A stretch of DNA of 64,000 nt from JAFAXD01 sp035472475 (GTDB taxonomy: Bacteria > Pseudomonadota > Alphaproteobacteria > Rhizobiales > Xanthobacteraceae): the NCBI GenBank assembly GCA_035472475.1, contig DATIPA010000256.1:1-64000 (forward strand), given 5' to 3'. The notes beneath the pieces are model-generated. The model saw nothing but the letters and a program-made list of their open reading frames with translations, was not told the origin of the DNA and searched no databases. A program made the translations under genes and the position numbers. Shown piece after piece: positions 48,907-57,295 of this stretch (its first letter is position 1; each line of letters opens with the position of its first letter).

Positions 48907-51753
48907 GTGCCGATCTTCCGTCCGCCACCGCTACCGCAGCAGCGCCTGACCCCCATTCTGAGTGGGATCACTGCAGTCACGTCTTCAGGCAATGGATCGG
49001 CGAACGGGTCCAGCACCGCGGTTGGCGTCGGCGCATCCCTCGCGGCCGGCTCGGGCACGGCGGCAGGAGGCTCCACGGCGATTGGCATCGCGGATCAGGG
49101 CATCGGGACCAGCGCGGCGACGGGGAGCTCGACAGCGACCGGCGCTGGCGCCTCGATCGTTTCGGGCACCGGGACCGCGCCGGGTACAGGGACGGCGACC
49201 GGGGTCGGAGCAGCGATCGTCGCCGGTTCCGGCACCGCCGCCGGTGTGGGTGCAGCGACCGGCATCGGCGCCACCGGCAGCATCTTCCCACTCACGATCT
49301 CGAGTGACGGGCGCTACCTCAAGGACACCAGCGGCGCTCCATTTTTGCTCTGCGCCGACACGACCTGGAGCCTCTTCGTCGATATCCCACTCGCGCAGGT
49401 GACCTCATACTTCGCGACGCTCGTCTCGCAGGGCTTCAACGCGGTGATGGGGAACGCGATAGAACACCATTATACAGTGGTCAAGCCGCCCAAGGAGCGC
49501 GGCGGTCTGCTGCCGTTCACCCAAAAAATGGACGGAACCTCATATACGGGAAGTCCAAACGGCACGACTGGGGCAGCTGGAACCCAGGGGCAGTTCGCCA
49601 GTGACAACTACAGCAATATCAACAACCAGAGTCCCGACCCAACATTCATCAACAACTCGTATTGGCTGGCGGTCGAGACGGTGCTCGACGCCGCGCTCGC
49701 CAACAACCTGGCGGTGCTCGTCTGGCCTGGCTACCTCGGCTTTCATGTGAACGACGAGGGCTGGCTGAACGAGATGGTCGTGTGGGACGCGGTGACGGGG
49801 GCCGGCGGGTTCACCGGACAGAGCTTCGCGAACTCGTCCAAGTCGAAGATGTGGAACTACGGCGCGTGGATGGCCGCTCGCTGGAAAGCATACCCGCATA
49901 TCATCTGGGTGATGGGTGGTGATTATGGCAGCAATTCGCAGACATTGAATACCGCACAGGCCGCCGCGGTCAGCAATCTGATGGCCGGCTTGAAATCGGT
50001 TTCAGGCCAAGCCTCGACGATGTTCAGCGCGCACTGGGATCGCCCGGCGATCTCCACCGATACCACACTGGCGGCGGGCGTGTTCGACATCAACGGCTGC
50101 TACGCCGATGAGGCTGTCGCGGAGCTCGCTCGTCGCGGCTACGCAGCCATGCCGACGAAGCCGACGATCGGGCTCGAGTATTTCTACGAGGACGATCTTT
50201 TCGGTGGATCGGCGCCGTTTCGCAAATACGTCTATTGGCAGTTCCTTGGCGGCATTGCCGGTGGATTCTACGGCAACGAGCAGCTCTGGAGGTTCGATGA
50301 CGGGACGCCGGGCACGGACTGGACCACGCTGCTTGCGACGCAGGCGCGGCTTGATGCCAAGCGCCAGTTCGCGTTCTGGAAGGCGCGGCCATGGTATCGC
50401 CTGAAACCGTCCGGTCTCGGGGGCATGGGCACGATCGTCACGGTCGGCGGCGGGACGGCGAGCCCGCAATCGACGACCTACGTCGCTGCGGCGGCGACGT
50501 CTGAGGGCGACCTGCTGCTCGCATATATCCCGCCGGACCATACCGGGGCCATCACCGTCGACATGACGAAGATGGGCGCTACGTGCGTCGCGCGTTGGTT
50601 CGACCCGACGAATGCGACATTCACGACAATCGCCACGCTGCCGAATACGTCTACGCACGCTTTCACACCACCGGCGAACAACAACGCCAGCGACACGGAC
50701 TTCCTGCTCGTCATCGAGACCGTGTCCGGCGCGGCGACGGGGAGCTCGACAGCGACCGGCGCTGGCGCCTCGATCGTTTCGGGCACCGGGACCGCTGCGG
50801 GCGGATCGACGGCCGTCGGGCTTGCACAGTCCCTCGCGGCCGGCTCGGGCACGGCGGCAGGAGGCTCCACGGCGGTCGGGATTGGCGGCCAACTTGGCTC
50901 GGGCACGGCGGCTGGCTCGAGTACCGCGGTTGGCGTCGGCGCATCGCTCGCGGCCAGCGCGGGTACCGCAATCGGGACGTCCACGGCAATCGGCATCGCA
51001 TCGGCGCTCGCACCCGGCACAGGCACGGCGGCGGGCACCGCCGGTGCGATCGGCATCGGCGCGTCCATCGTATCAGCGTTCGGCTCGGCGTCGGGCGTCG
51101 GGACCGCGATTGGCGTGGGATCTTCGGTCGGCGCCGGATCGGGAACTGGCATCGCCGCCGGCCTGGGCCTCGCGGTCGGCGCTAGCGCGTCGCTGGGCGG
51201 CGGTATGGGCATTGCAGCCGGCACCGGGACCGCGCTCGGCGCGGGCGCGTCGCTGGTTCTTGGCGCCGGCGCGGCCCATGGATTCGGCCTGGCATTCGGG
51301 GTCTCCACGGGTAGCGGCGTGCGTCGACTCGCCGGTTCCCTCCTGCGCGACCACCAGATCTTCGGTAGGCTACAGCTCCAGGGGGTGCTCGTGATCGATC
51401 TCATCGGCCCGATGCTCGTGTACCGCGGCGACCAGGTGGACCTGGTCATTGTGATCACCGACGATACCAACGCGCGCGTCAACCTGACGGGGTTCCTGAT
51501 CGAGCTGCAGATCAAGCCGACCCTCGGCAGTGCCGATCCGCCGACGATCGCCAAGTCGACGGCGACCGGGACCATCGTGCTGCTCGACCAGGGCAACCCG
51601 AGCACCGAAGGTATGGCGACCTGTTCGATCTTGTCGAGCGAGACCGTGATCCCGCCGCGCCTGTACTGGCTCGACGTGGCAGCAACCGAGCCGGGCGGAC
51701 GCCGCAGCCACGTCATCGCGCCACGCGAGTTCACGATCGCGGCTGTCGTCTAG
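48907..51753 (+). CDS. Tail fibre with DUF4038-type glycoside hydrolase
   Basis: 948 residues from GTG 48907. Residues 20-120 and 610-800 are Gly/Ala/Ser/Thr repeats of the form GTAxGxSTAxGxGAS. Between them (about 126-600) is a DUF4038/apiosidase-like glycosidase: RYLKDTSGAPFLLCADTTWS, VTSYFATLVSQGFNAVMGNA, HIIWVMGGDYGSN (about 335) and TIGLEYFYEDDLFG (about 420), where Asp and Glu are plausible catalytic residues. The C-terminus is an Ig-like unit (PMLVYRGDQVDLVIVITDDT). A fibre that degrades a host capsule or glycan. Two long exact DNA repeats link the flanking arms. Confidence 0.78.
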   Translation: MPIFRPPPLPQQRLTPILSGITAVTSSGNGSANGSSTAVGVGASLAAGSGTAAGGSTAIGIADQGIGTSAATGSSTATGAGASIVSGTGTAPGTGTATGVGAAIVAGSGTAAGVGAATGIGATGSIFPLTISSDGRYLKDTSGAPFLLCADTTWSLFVDIPLAQVTSYFATLVSQGFNAVMGNAIEHHYTVVKPPKERGGLLPFTQKMDGTSYTGSPNGTTGAAGTQGQFASDNYSNINNQSPDPTFINNSYWLAVETVLDAALANNLAVLVWPGYLGFHVNDEGWLNEMVVWDAVTGAGGFTGQSFANSSKSKMWNYGAWMAARWKAYPHIIWVMGGDYGSNSQTLNTAQAAAVSNLMAGLKSVSGQASTMFSAHWDRPAISTDTTLAAGVFDINGCYADEAVAELARRGYAAMPTKPTIGLEYFYEDDLFGGSAPFRKYVYWQFLGGIAGGFYGNEQLWRFDDGTPGTDWTTLLATQARLDAKRQFAFWKARPWYRLKPSGLGGMGTIVTVGGGTASPQSTTYVAAAATSEGDLLLAYIPPDHTGAITVDMTKMGATCVARWFDPTNATFTTIATLPNTSTHAFTPPANNNASDTDFLLVIETVSGAATGSSTATGAGASIVSGTGTAAGGSTAVGLAQSLAAGSGTAAGGSTAVGIGGQLGSGTAAGSSTAVGVGASLAASAGTAIGTSTAIGIASALAPGTGTAAGTAGAIGIGASIVSAFGSASGVGTAIGVGSSVGAGSGTGIAAGLGLAVGASASLGGGMGIAAGTGTALGAGASLVLGAGAAHGFGLAFGVSTGSGVRRLAGSLLRDHQIFGRLQLQGVLVIDLIGPMLVYRGDQVDLVIVITDDTNARVNLTGFLIELQIKPTLGSADPPTIAKSTATGTIVLLDQGNPSTEGMATCSILSSETVIPPRLYWLDVAATEPGGRRSHVIAPREFTIAAVV
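49112..50795 (+). repeat. Exact duplicated segments inside the fibre gene
   Basis: A 67-base exact repeat occurs at 49112-49178 and 50729-50795, and a 45-base exact repeat at 49036-49080 and 50830-50874, both encoding the Gly/Ala/Thr arms either side of the glycosidase. The identity implies recent duplication or gene conversion between the arms. The range given spans both copies of the longer repeat. Confidence 0.9.
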
Positions 51754-51760
51754 GAGCACC

Positions 51761-52972
51761 ATGACCACCGATCTCTACTCCACCGAGCTCTGGTCCGACG
51801 GCCAGGAAGTCGACACCTCGAAGCTCAACAACAGTCAGCGCTTTGTGCAAGCAACGATCTTCGATCAAATCTTGCAATCGAAGATCGCAAGCCTGGAACT
51901 CACCTCGACGAATCCGGACCTAGGTGGCGAGAATGGGCCTGATGCACCGCTGCTCTATGCCTATTGCGTGTCTCCCGGCGCTGCCTATCTCCGCGCCGGA
52001 TCGGCAAATAACAAGGTACAGATCGCGCCCGGTACGCTCTTGCAAAAGGTCGCGAATAGCGATGGCCAAGGAGCTACGCTGATCCCATTCACTTTTGCTG
52101 GCACCGAGGAGTTCACGTTCACCAATGGTGATGCGTCTAACCCGCGCGTGGACCTCCTCCAAATGGCGCTGAGCTATATCAGTGACACGACAGCGAGCGT
52201 TGATTTCCAGGATGCGGTCACGCGTGCGATTACATCGACGCCAAGCACACCAACAAAGCGACGCGTGCTCTGCACGCTATCGGTGAAGGCCGGAACGCCG
52301 GCCGCTTCGCCCACGATCCCGGATCCAGATTCTGGTTCCGTGCCTGTCGGCTCGATTTTCGTGCCGGCCACGTGGAACGCGACGGCAACACCGCCGCTGA
52401 TCGGATTCGAGTCATCCGGCAACGCAACTGTGCACGATCAGAGAATGCCATTAGGAGTGCATGTCGTACGCGTAGATCCGGCTCTCTTCAAATTGAAGAC
52501 GGGCTGGTCTCTGACAGATTTCAACTCACGGGCCACCGCCTCGTCGGGGACCAATGAGTTGTACGCAATCCTCGGTCTGGGGCCAGGTCGAATCATTGCG
52601 ATCGATGTCTATTCTACCGTGGCCTTATCCACCGGCACGGTGACCATCGGTTGGTTGGATGGTTCGTCAAATCCCACAACTCGATATCTTAAGACCAACA
52701 CTGTTGTATCTGCCTCATCCGGCAACGTTCGTCGCTCGCAGCGGGTCGACTTCGAGGGCGCGCACAACCCGGAGACCGTCCTTGGGGCTTATCCGATCAT
52801 CCAAAAATCGGCGGTCAATAAGATTGGCATGCCATTGTGGACATCTGGAATTCGTGTCCCGCAGGACAACTCGTTTTCCTTCGCGCCAGGATGGGCCACA
52901 CTCCAGGCGCTCAACCTGACCAACGGTGCTATCATAACATTTATCACATTTTACATCGCAGATGGCCTATGA
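51761..52972 (+). CDS. Tail fibre / receptor-binding protein
   Basis: 403 residues from ATG 51761 (GGAG upstream). N-terminal LWSDGQEVDTSKLNNSQRFV, ASLELTSTNPDLG and CVSPGAAYLRAGSANNKVQI resemble fibre proteins with a trimerising stalk; C-terminal strands TVTIGWLDGSSNPTTRYLK and IRVPQDNSFSFAPGWATLQA. GC is clearly lower than the baseplate genes, common for receptor-binding genes under exchange. Confidence 0.65.
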   Translation: MTTDLYSTELWSDGQEVDTSKLNNSQRFVQATIFDQILQSKIASLELTSTNPDLGGENGPDAPLLYAYCVSPGAAYLRAGSANNKVQIAPGTLLQKVANSDGQGATLIPFTFAGTEEFTFTNGDASNPRVDLLQMALSYISDTTASVDFQDAVTRAITSTPSTPTKRRVLCTLSVKAGTPAASPTIPDPDSGSVPVGSIFVPATWNATATPPLIGFESSGNATVHDQRMPLGVHVVRVDPALFKLKTGWSLTDFNSRATASSGTNELYAILGLGPGRIIAIDVYSTVALSTGTVTIGWLDGSSNPTTRYLKTNTVVSASSGNVRRSQRVDFEGAHNPETVLGAYPIIQKSAVNKIGMPLWTSGIRVPQDNSFSFAPGWATLQALNLTNGAIITFITFYIADGL

Positions 52973-53331
52973 GCGCCACACCAGGGCCCAGGCGTAGTGC
53001 CGAGATTCCCCCGAATCGCCTTGACTTGCTCCGCAACAACCCCAACGGGAGCCGCCGAGCGCCATCCGCGTGGCAGAACGGCCCACAGCACGGCATTCAA
53101 CACCATTGCGGCAGCGAAGTAAGTGCCCACCATGGTCCGTGACGGTGAGAGTCCCATGACCGGATTCCGCTCGAGGGTCGTGCTCCATCCGGTGTTTGCT
53201 GCGCTCATCGTCTGCCCCATGTCGCATGCCAAAGAGGCCTCCGATAGCGCCAGCGAGGCGACGTCGACCATACGCCATGAGATCGGCGAGCAGCCCATGA
53301 TGGTGGAGATCAGGAACAGAAGTTTGAGCAT
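52951..53331 (-). CDS. Minus-strand lipoprotein/membrane protein (early-type insert 7)
   Basis: 126 residues from ATG 53331, leaderless. Signal with lipobox-like cleavage site (LLFLISTIMGC), then ASLALSEASLACDMGQTMSA, ERNPVMGLSPSRTMVGTYFA, a second hydrophobic stretch and a short tail. The acid-Gly-Gln-Thr then NP-x-MG layout is like DUF5658-type small membrane proteins. It overlaps the fibre gene end by 22 bases, convergent. Could be a superinfection-exclusion or lysis-related lipoprotein. Confidence 0.6.
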   Translation of the reverse strand: MLKLLFLISTIMGCSPISWRMVDVASLALSEASLACDMGQTMSAANTGWSTTLERNPVMGLSPSRTMVGTYFAAAMVLNAVLWAVLPRGWRSAAPVGVVAEQVKAIRGNLGTTPGPWCGAHRPSAM

Positions 53332-53366
53332 GCCGAGTTTGTAGCCATGATACAGACAGACGTCAA
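53332..53366 (-). promoter_or_regulatory. Minus-strand leaderless promoter with operator
   Basis: Minus strand: TTGACG (53366-53361), 17-base spacer, TACAAA (53343-53338), 6 bases to ATG 53331. Operator GTATCATGGCTAC (53353-53341), one mismatch. Confidence 0.75.
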
Positions 53367-53373
53367 GGCCCGA

Positions 53374-53403
53374 TTGCAACGGCATGGATATCTGTGCTAC
53401 AAA
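53374..53403 (+). promoter_or_regulatory. Promoter of the lysis cassette, divergent
   Basis: TTGCAA (53374-53379), 18-base spacer ending CTGTGC, TACAAA (53398-53403). Only half an operator (CTAC). Followed by an AAAGGAG ribosome site (53407-53413) and ATG 53420, so this transcript has a normal leader. The -35 boxes of the two divergent promoters are 7 bases apart. Confidence 0.6.
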
Positions 53404-53419
53404 GCGGCAAAGGAGCATC

Positions 53420-54259
53420 ATGACTGACATTCCACAGGTTACCGTTCCAGTGAAAGTCACGCCCGAGATTGGGCACGTCCACATCGCGCCCATCAACATC
53501 GATCCCTCGACGATCGACGGGCTGGTCGATGGGCTGACGAAGGCGTTCGCACACGCGAACCCCACAACGACAGTGGTCGCGCCGCCGGCCGGCCACACCT
53601 TCGCGCAAGCTGGTTCGGTCTCCAAGGTAACACCGCCGGACCCGACCCCGATCAAGTCCGGGTGGCTGACCACGGAGTTCCTCGGCGCTTGGGCCGCGAA
53701 GATCTTCGGCGCGCTGCTCACGAGCGGCGTGCTGGCCGACGGGTCGATCGCGATGCGCATCACCGGCGCCGCGGTGTTCGTGCTCGCACAGCTCGGCTAC
53801 ACGTGGTCGCGGACCGTGGTCAAGACGGCGGCGATGCTGCTGCTGGTCGGCCTGTTCGTGCCAGCGCAGATCGCCTGCTCGGGCAAGGGCACCGCCGTGC
53901 TGCATGCGGTCGTGAACTGCGCCGAGACCGAGGGCCGCGCCGAGGCGGTCAAGGTGCTAACCCCGGTGGTGACGTCGGTGATCGTGAGTTCGACCAGCGC
54001 GGACGGGAAGGTGATCGACACCGCACCGATCAAGAACGCGCTCACGAAGGCCAACGTCCTCAGCGAGGCGGGGACCATCCTCAGCTGCGCCACGGAGCGC
54101 GCGTTCGCTCTGCTCGCGGCGCCGGCGCCGGCGCCGGTTCCCAGAGCGCCGGCGAGCGCTGCGCTGGTCGTCGATCCGACCGCTGTGATCGTGGCCAGAG
54201 CGCAGGTGATGGCAACGATCGCGCCCGGCGTGACATTCCAGGTGGACCTCACTCCATGA
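53420..54259 (+). CDS. Probable holin-like membrane protein
   Basis: 279 residues from ATG 53420. Soluble N-terminal 85 residues, then two to three TM segments (FLGAWAAKIFGALLTSGVLA, ITGAAVFVLAQLGYTWSR, VVKTAAMLLLVGLFVPA) and a lipobox-like AQIACSG, then a soluble domain. LAQLGYTWSRTVVK is reminiscent of phage 3TM holins, and the neighbours are a lipoprotein and the endolysin. Larger than classic holins, so the assignment is by context. Confidence 0.55.
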   Translation: MTDIPQVTVPVKVTPEIGHVHIAPINIDPSTIDGLVDGLTKAFAHANPTTTVVAPPAGHTFAQAGSVSKVTPPDPTPIKSGWLTTEFLGAWAAKIFGALLTSGVLADGSIAMRITGAAVFVLAQLGYTWSRTVVKTAAMLLLVGLFVPAQIACSGKGTAVLHAVVNCAETEGRAEAVKVLTPVVTSVIVSSTSADGKVIDTAPIKNALTKANVLSEAGTILSCATERAFALLAAPAPAPVPRAPASAALVVDPTAVIVARAQVMATIAPGVTFQVDLTP

Positions 54260-54963
54260 CCCGCCTACTTGTATTCGCAGCGCTATCAGCCTGCACCGGA
54301 CCCCTCCAAGTGGAGACGATCTCAGATCCGTTGCTCGATCTCGCGGCGGTGCGCGTGGATGCTGTGGCGCTGGCGTTTCCTCTGCTCTCCGGCTTGGGGA
54401 ATGCGGCGCTTTCCGGGCCGCGCGCCGATGCGCTCGCCGCGGTTGATGCGGGCCGTCTGGCGCTCTCGATGCTGGCCGGGTGCGCCCTGCGGGGCAATGC
54501 CTCTATCATTGCGAGCGGGATCGAATTCCCCGGGGGCGCCGGTCTGGCGCCGGGATGGAACGCGGTTGCGCTCACGCGACGCGAGCGCGAGCTGGTGACA
54601 GGTTGTCTACTTGCGCATCTCAGCGCTTCCGGATTGCCGCAGGTGGTCTCGATGCGTGGCGCGCCATCGCTGCATCCGAGCCGCGTGGAGCGCGCTGACT
54701 GGACCATTGAGGACGGTCGGTTCTTCGGCGATCTGCTTGATGATGTCCAGGTGATGGCAGCATGTCGCGGAGCCGGTCACCTCGTGCAACCTCCCCCTGC
54801 CGGGCTCGTCGATCGCATCTGCACGGAGCCTGATCCGATCTATCCGAAAATCACGCGCTGCGGTCTCACCAATGCCGGGGGTTGCGACGATATCTGCGCT
54901 GGCTCGCATTGTGCGGTGCACGGCGAGCAATTCGCGGCGATCGCCGCATGGGTTACGCCATGA
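54256..54963 (+). CDS. Lipoprotein, Myxococcota-type hypothetical family
   Basis: 235 residues from ATG 54256 (ATGA overlap). N-terminal MTRLLVFAALSACTG is a lipoprotein signal with Cys 13. The body (ISDPLLDLAAVRVDAVALAF, ASIIASGIEFPGGAGLAPGW, RRERELVTGCLLAHLSASGL, EDGRFFGDLLDDVQVMAACR) matches what I recall as a family abundant in Myxococcota surface proteins, with paired Cys (CEPD/RCGL, CDDICAGSHC). If right, it was captured from the host and may serve outer-membrane steps of lysis. Confidence 0.55.
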   Translation: MTRLLVFAALSACTGPLQVETISDPLLDLAAVRVDAVALAFPLLSGLGNAALSGPRADALAAVDAGRLALSMLAGCALRGNASIIASGIEFPGGAGLAPGWNAVALTRRERELVTGCLLAHLSASGLPQVVSMRGAPSLHPSRVERADWTIEDGRFFGDLLDDVQVMAACRGAGHLVQPPPAGLVDRICTEPDPIYPKITRCGLTNAGGCDDICAGSHCAVHGEQFAAIAAWVTP

Positions 54964-55772
54964 CCGGCCTTCTGATCCGCGGCCAGCTCGTTCCGGTTTC
55001 GGGCCACGACGTCATCCAGCCGGCGAGCGCTGGCGGGCCGGCGTGGGCGCACCTCGACCCGGGCGACTATCGCCAGCGGCCGGCGCTGTGGGTGCGGCAA
55101 GTCCTGGTCCACTCGACCGGCGGCAACTGGCCCATGCCACTCGGGCCCGGGACCGGACCTGGCGGCGAGTGCAGGTGGATCGCCGACATCTGGCAGAGCG
55201 ACCCGGTGCACAGCGCGGCGCAGATCGTCGTGGACTCGGCCGGCACGATCTGCTGTCTGTACGACCTGGCCTACACGATGGCCTATCATGCCGAGGGCTC
55301 GAACCCCTGGAGCGTCGGGATCGAGATGTACCAGTTCCCCGACGGCCGCATGATGCAGGCGACGGTGGACGCCGCGGCGGCGTGCGCGATGGCGATCTGC
55401 GGCGCGTTCCAGATCCCGTTCCAGCATCACGGCGGCGCGTACGGAGGCGATCCGCTGCCGAGGATGGAGACCGGGGTCGGCCACATGCGGCACAACAGCG
55501 GCGGCCCTGACTGCGTGGGGATCTTCGGCCATCGCGACAACACCTCGGCGCGCGGGCGCGGGGATCCAGGCGACGCGATCTATAAGGCGCTCGTGGCACT
55601 CGGTAGCGAATCGCTCGACTTCCGATCCGGGGAGGATCTGAAGATCGCGCGCGTCCGGCAGATGAAGCTCTTGTCCCTCGGCGAGCGGCTCACGGTGGAC
55701 GGCCTCGTCGGCCCAGCATCGATGGCAGCGGCCAAGCGGCAGGGGTTCGCGAGCTGGCGCGATGTCGCTTGA
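54960..55772 (+). CDS. Endolysin: N-acetylmuramoyl-L-alanine amidase
   Basis: 270 residues from ATG 54960 (ATGA overlap). Amidase_2 zinc site: QVLVHSTGGNW, then TMAYHAEGSNPWSVGIEM, and CVGIFGHRDNTSARGRGDPG near residue 185-205. C-terminal segment LSLGERLTVDGLVGPASMAA resembles a peptidoglycan-binding repeat. Cuts the amide bond between MurNAc and L-Ala. No signal peptide, so it needs the holin. Confidence 0.9.
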   Translation: MTGLLIRGQLVPVSGHDVIQPASAGGPAWAHLDPGDYRQRPALWVRQVLVHSTGGNWPMPLGPGTGPGGECRWIADIWQSDPVHSAAQIVVDSAGTICCLYDLAYTMAYHAEGSNPWSVGIEMYQFPDGRMMQATVDAAAACAMAICGAFQIPFQHHGGAYGGDPLPRMETGVGHMRHNSGGPDCVGIFGHRDNTSARGRGDPGDAIYKALVALGSESLDFRSGEDLKIARVRQMKLLSLGERLTVDGLVGPASMAAAKRQGFASWRDVA

Positions 55773-55805
55773 GATTGTAGCCGGACGGTGCTAGGGTGCT
55801 CCTCC
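55769..55805 (+). promoter_or_regulatory. Promoter upstream of the recombination operon
   Basis: TTGAGA (55769-55774), 17-base spacer, TAGGGT (55792-55797). A looser symmetric element, GTAGC-N8-GCTAG (55777-55794), overlaps the -10. An ATG at 55806 lies 8 bases later but the better start is 55817 behind GGAGG. Confidence 0.5.
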
Positions 55806-55816
55806 ATGGAGGACGC

Positions 55817-56212
55817 ATGAACCGCGATGAAGATGAGGATGATGAGGCGACCGATTTTGACTTCGCGAAATGGCTCGCGGAGCTCGGTCACGGCAAGCTC
55901 AACAAGCGGCTGAGCAAGGTGCTGCCCAAGCTGGTGCTCGCCTGCGATCGCACGATGGTGGCTGGCGCAACCGGCACGATCGTCATCACGCTGAAGGTTG
56001 GGGCCAAGGGCGGCATGGCTCAGATCAGCCCGGTGATCAAGGTCACGGAGCCACAGCCGGGCGTCCCCGGTGGCGCATTTTTCATCGGCGATGCCGGCGA
56101 ACTGGTCGACGAGGATCCGCGCCAGCAAAAGCTGCCTATGCCGAAGGTTCTGCAACCCTCGCCGATCAAGTTCCCCCATGGGGGTAATGGCGGAAAAGGA
56201 GACGCATCATGA
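55817..56212 (+). CDS. Early protein before DUF2303, unknown
   Basis: 131 residues from ATG 55817 (GGAGG upstream). Acidic start (MNRDEDEDDEATDFDFAKWL), central LVLACDRTMVAGATGTIVIT and a Pro-rich end. Overlaps the DUF2303 gene by 4 bases and may work with it. No family recognised. Confidence 0.55.
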   Translation: MNRDEDEDDEATDFDFAKWLAELGHGKLNKRLSKVLPKLVLACDRTMVAGATGTIVITLKVGAKGGMAQISPVIKVTEPQPGVPGGAFFIGDAGELVDEDPRQQKLPMPKVLQPSPIKFPHGGNGGKGDAS

Positions 56213-57084
56213 ACGACGACGAGATCCCAACGAAGATCGACGAACTGCTCAGCGCCGGCGAGGCCGCGGCCGGCGTTACCCCGCGCGTGATGTGGCTCGA
56301 GCACCCCGAGGAGGGCGATACCAAGATCCCTCTGGCACTCGAGCACCAGGGCGACGGCGAGTCGCGCGTGGTCGTGCTCGACAAGGCGCTCGAGTCCCTC
56401 GATGCGCGTCGCACTGGTCCGCCCCGACGCAAGGGCACCACGCGCCTGAGCGAGGTGGACAGTTTCATCGCCCATCTGCTGCGATGGGGCAGCACGGCGA
56501 CCGTGATCTACGCCGACACGGCGGCGTTGGCGTTCACTGCCGTCCTCGATGACCACCCGCCCGGCCCGGAGAACGGCGACACCGCATGGCGCGAGCACCG
56601 TGCGCACTATGCCTGCCCCCGGTCCGCCGAGTGGAAGGCGTGGACCGAGCGCGAAGGCAAGCCGATGGCACAGGGCGAGTTCGGCGACTGGATCGAGAGC
56701 CGGCTCGAGGATCTGGTCACCGGCAAGGGAAAGCCGGCGCCGACCGAGATCCTAATGATGGCGCGACAGCTCCACATCCGGACGAAGGGCACCTACGAGC
56801 GCGTGGTCGACCCGACGTCGGGCGACTATTCCATGGTGAGCAAGTCCGAGACCGAGCCGGGTTCGACGGTGATCCATCGCGCATTCGACCTGGCGATCCC
56901 GGTGTTCGAGGGCGGCGGCCGGTACCAGCTCGAGGCGCGCGTCAGGTTCGTGATCCCCGAGAGCAAACCGGCGTTCACGTTCATCCTGCATCGGCGCGCG
57001 GAAATCGAGCGGGACGCGTTCATGGAGGTCCGCGCGAAGGTCGCGAACGAGACGAAGATGCTGCTGCTCGCCGGCACTCCTTGA
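56209..57084 (+). CDS. DUF2303 (YfdQ-like) family protein
   Basis: 291 residues from ATG 56209. Central SEVDSFIAHLLRWGSTATVI, AALAFTAVLDDHPPG, WREHRAHYACPRSAEWKAWT and MAQGEFGDWIESRLEDLVTG are the typical DUF2303 blocks. The family is common in phages and prophages, usually beside recombination genes, as here. Function unknown. Full length. Confidence 0.8.
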   Translation: MNDDEIPTKIDELLSAGEAAAGVTPRVMWLEHPEEGDTKIPLALEHQGDGESRVVVLDKALESLDARRTGPPRRKGTTRLSEVDSFIAHLLRWGSTATVIYADTAALAFTAVLDDHPPGPENGDTAWREHRAHYACPRSAEWKAWTEREGKPMAQGEFGDWIESRLEDLVTGKGKPAPTEILMMARQLHIRTKGTYERVVDPTSGDYSMVSKSETEPGSTVIHRAFDLAIPVFEGGGRYQLEARVRFVIPESKPAFTFILHRRAEIERDAFMEVRAKVANETKMLLLAGTP

Positions 57085-57115
57085 CGTCTGCGTAGCGCCG
57101 CGGTAAACTAGCGGC
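57081..57115 (+). promoter_or_regulatory. Leaderless promoter, TAAACT class
   Basis: TTGACG (57081-57086) over the DUF2303 stop, 17-base spacer with GTAGCGCCGCGG, TAAACT (57104-57109), 6 bases to ATG 57116. Confidence 0.68.
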
Positions 57116-57295
57116 ATGGCAGATAGAGACATGTGCGAGTGCGGACGTCCGAAATGGACCGCCGAAGATCTGAAACGGTGGAACGAGGAATCCGCGGCCG
57201 AACGGAGCTTGAAATTCGATCCCGAATGGGCCAAGTCGATCTGTTGGATGGACATCAAGACGGGGTCCTGTCCGATGAAGCGAGCTGCGCCATGA
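57116..57295 (+). CDS. Small Cys-containing early protein
   Basis: 59 residues, leaderless. MADRDMCECGRPKWTAEDLK with later SICWMDIKTGSCPMK: four Cys around a Trp-rich helix. Overlaps the next start by 4 bases. Short enough to escape length filters. Confidence 0.55.
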   Translation: MADRDMCECGRPKWTAEDLKRWNEESAAERSLKFDPEWAKSICWMDIKTGSCPMKRAAP

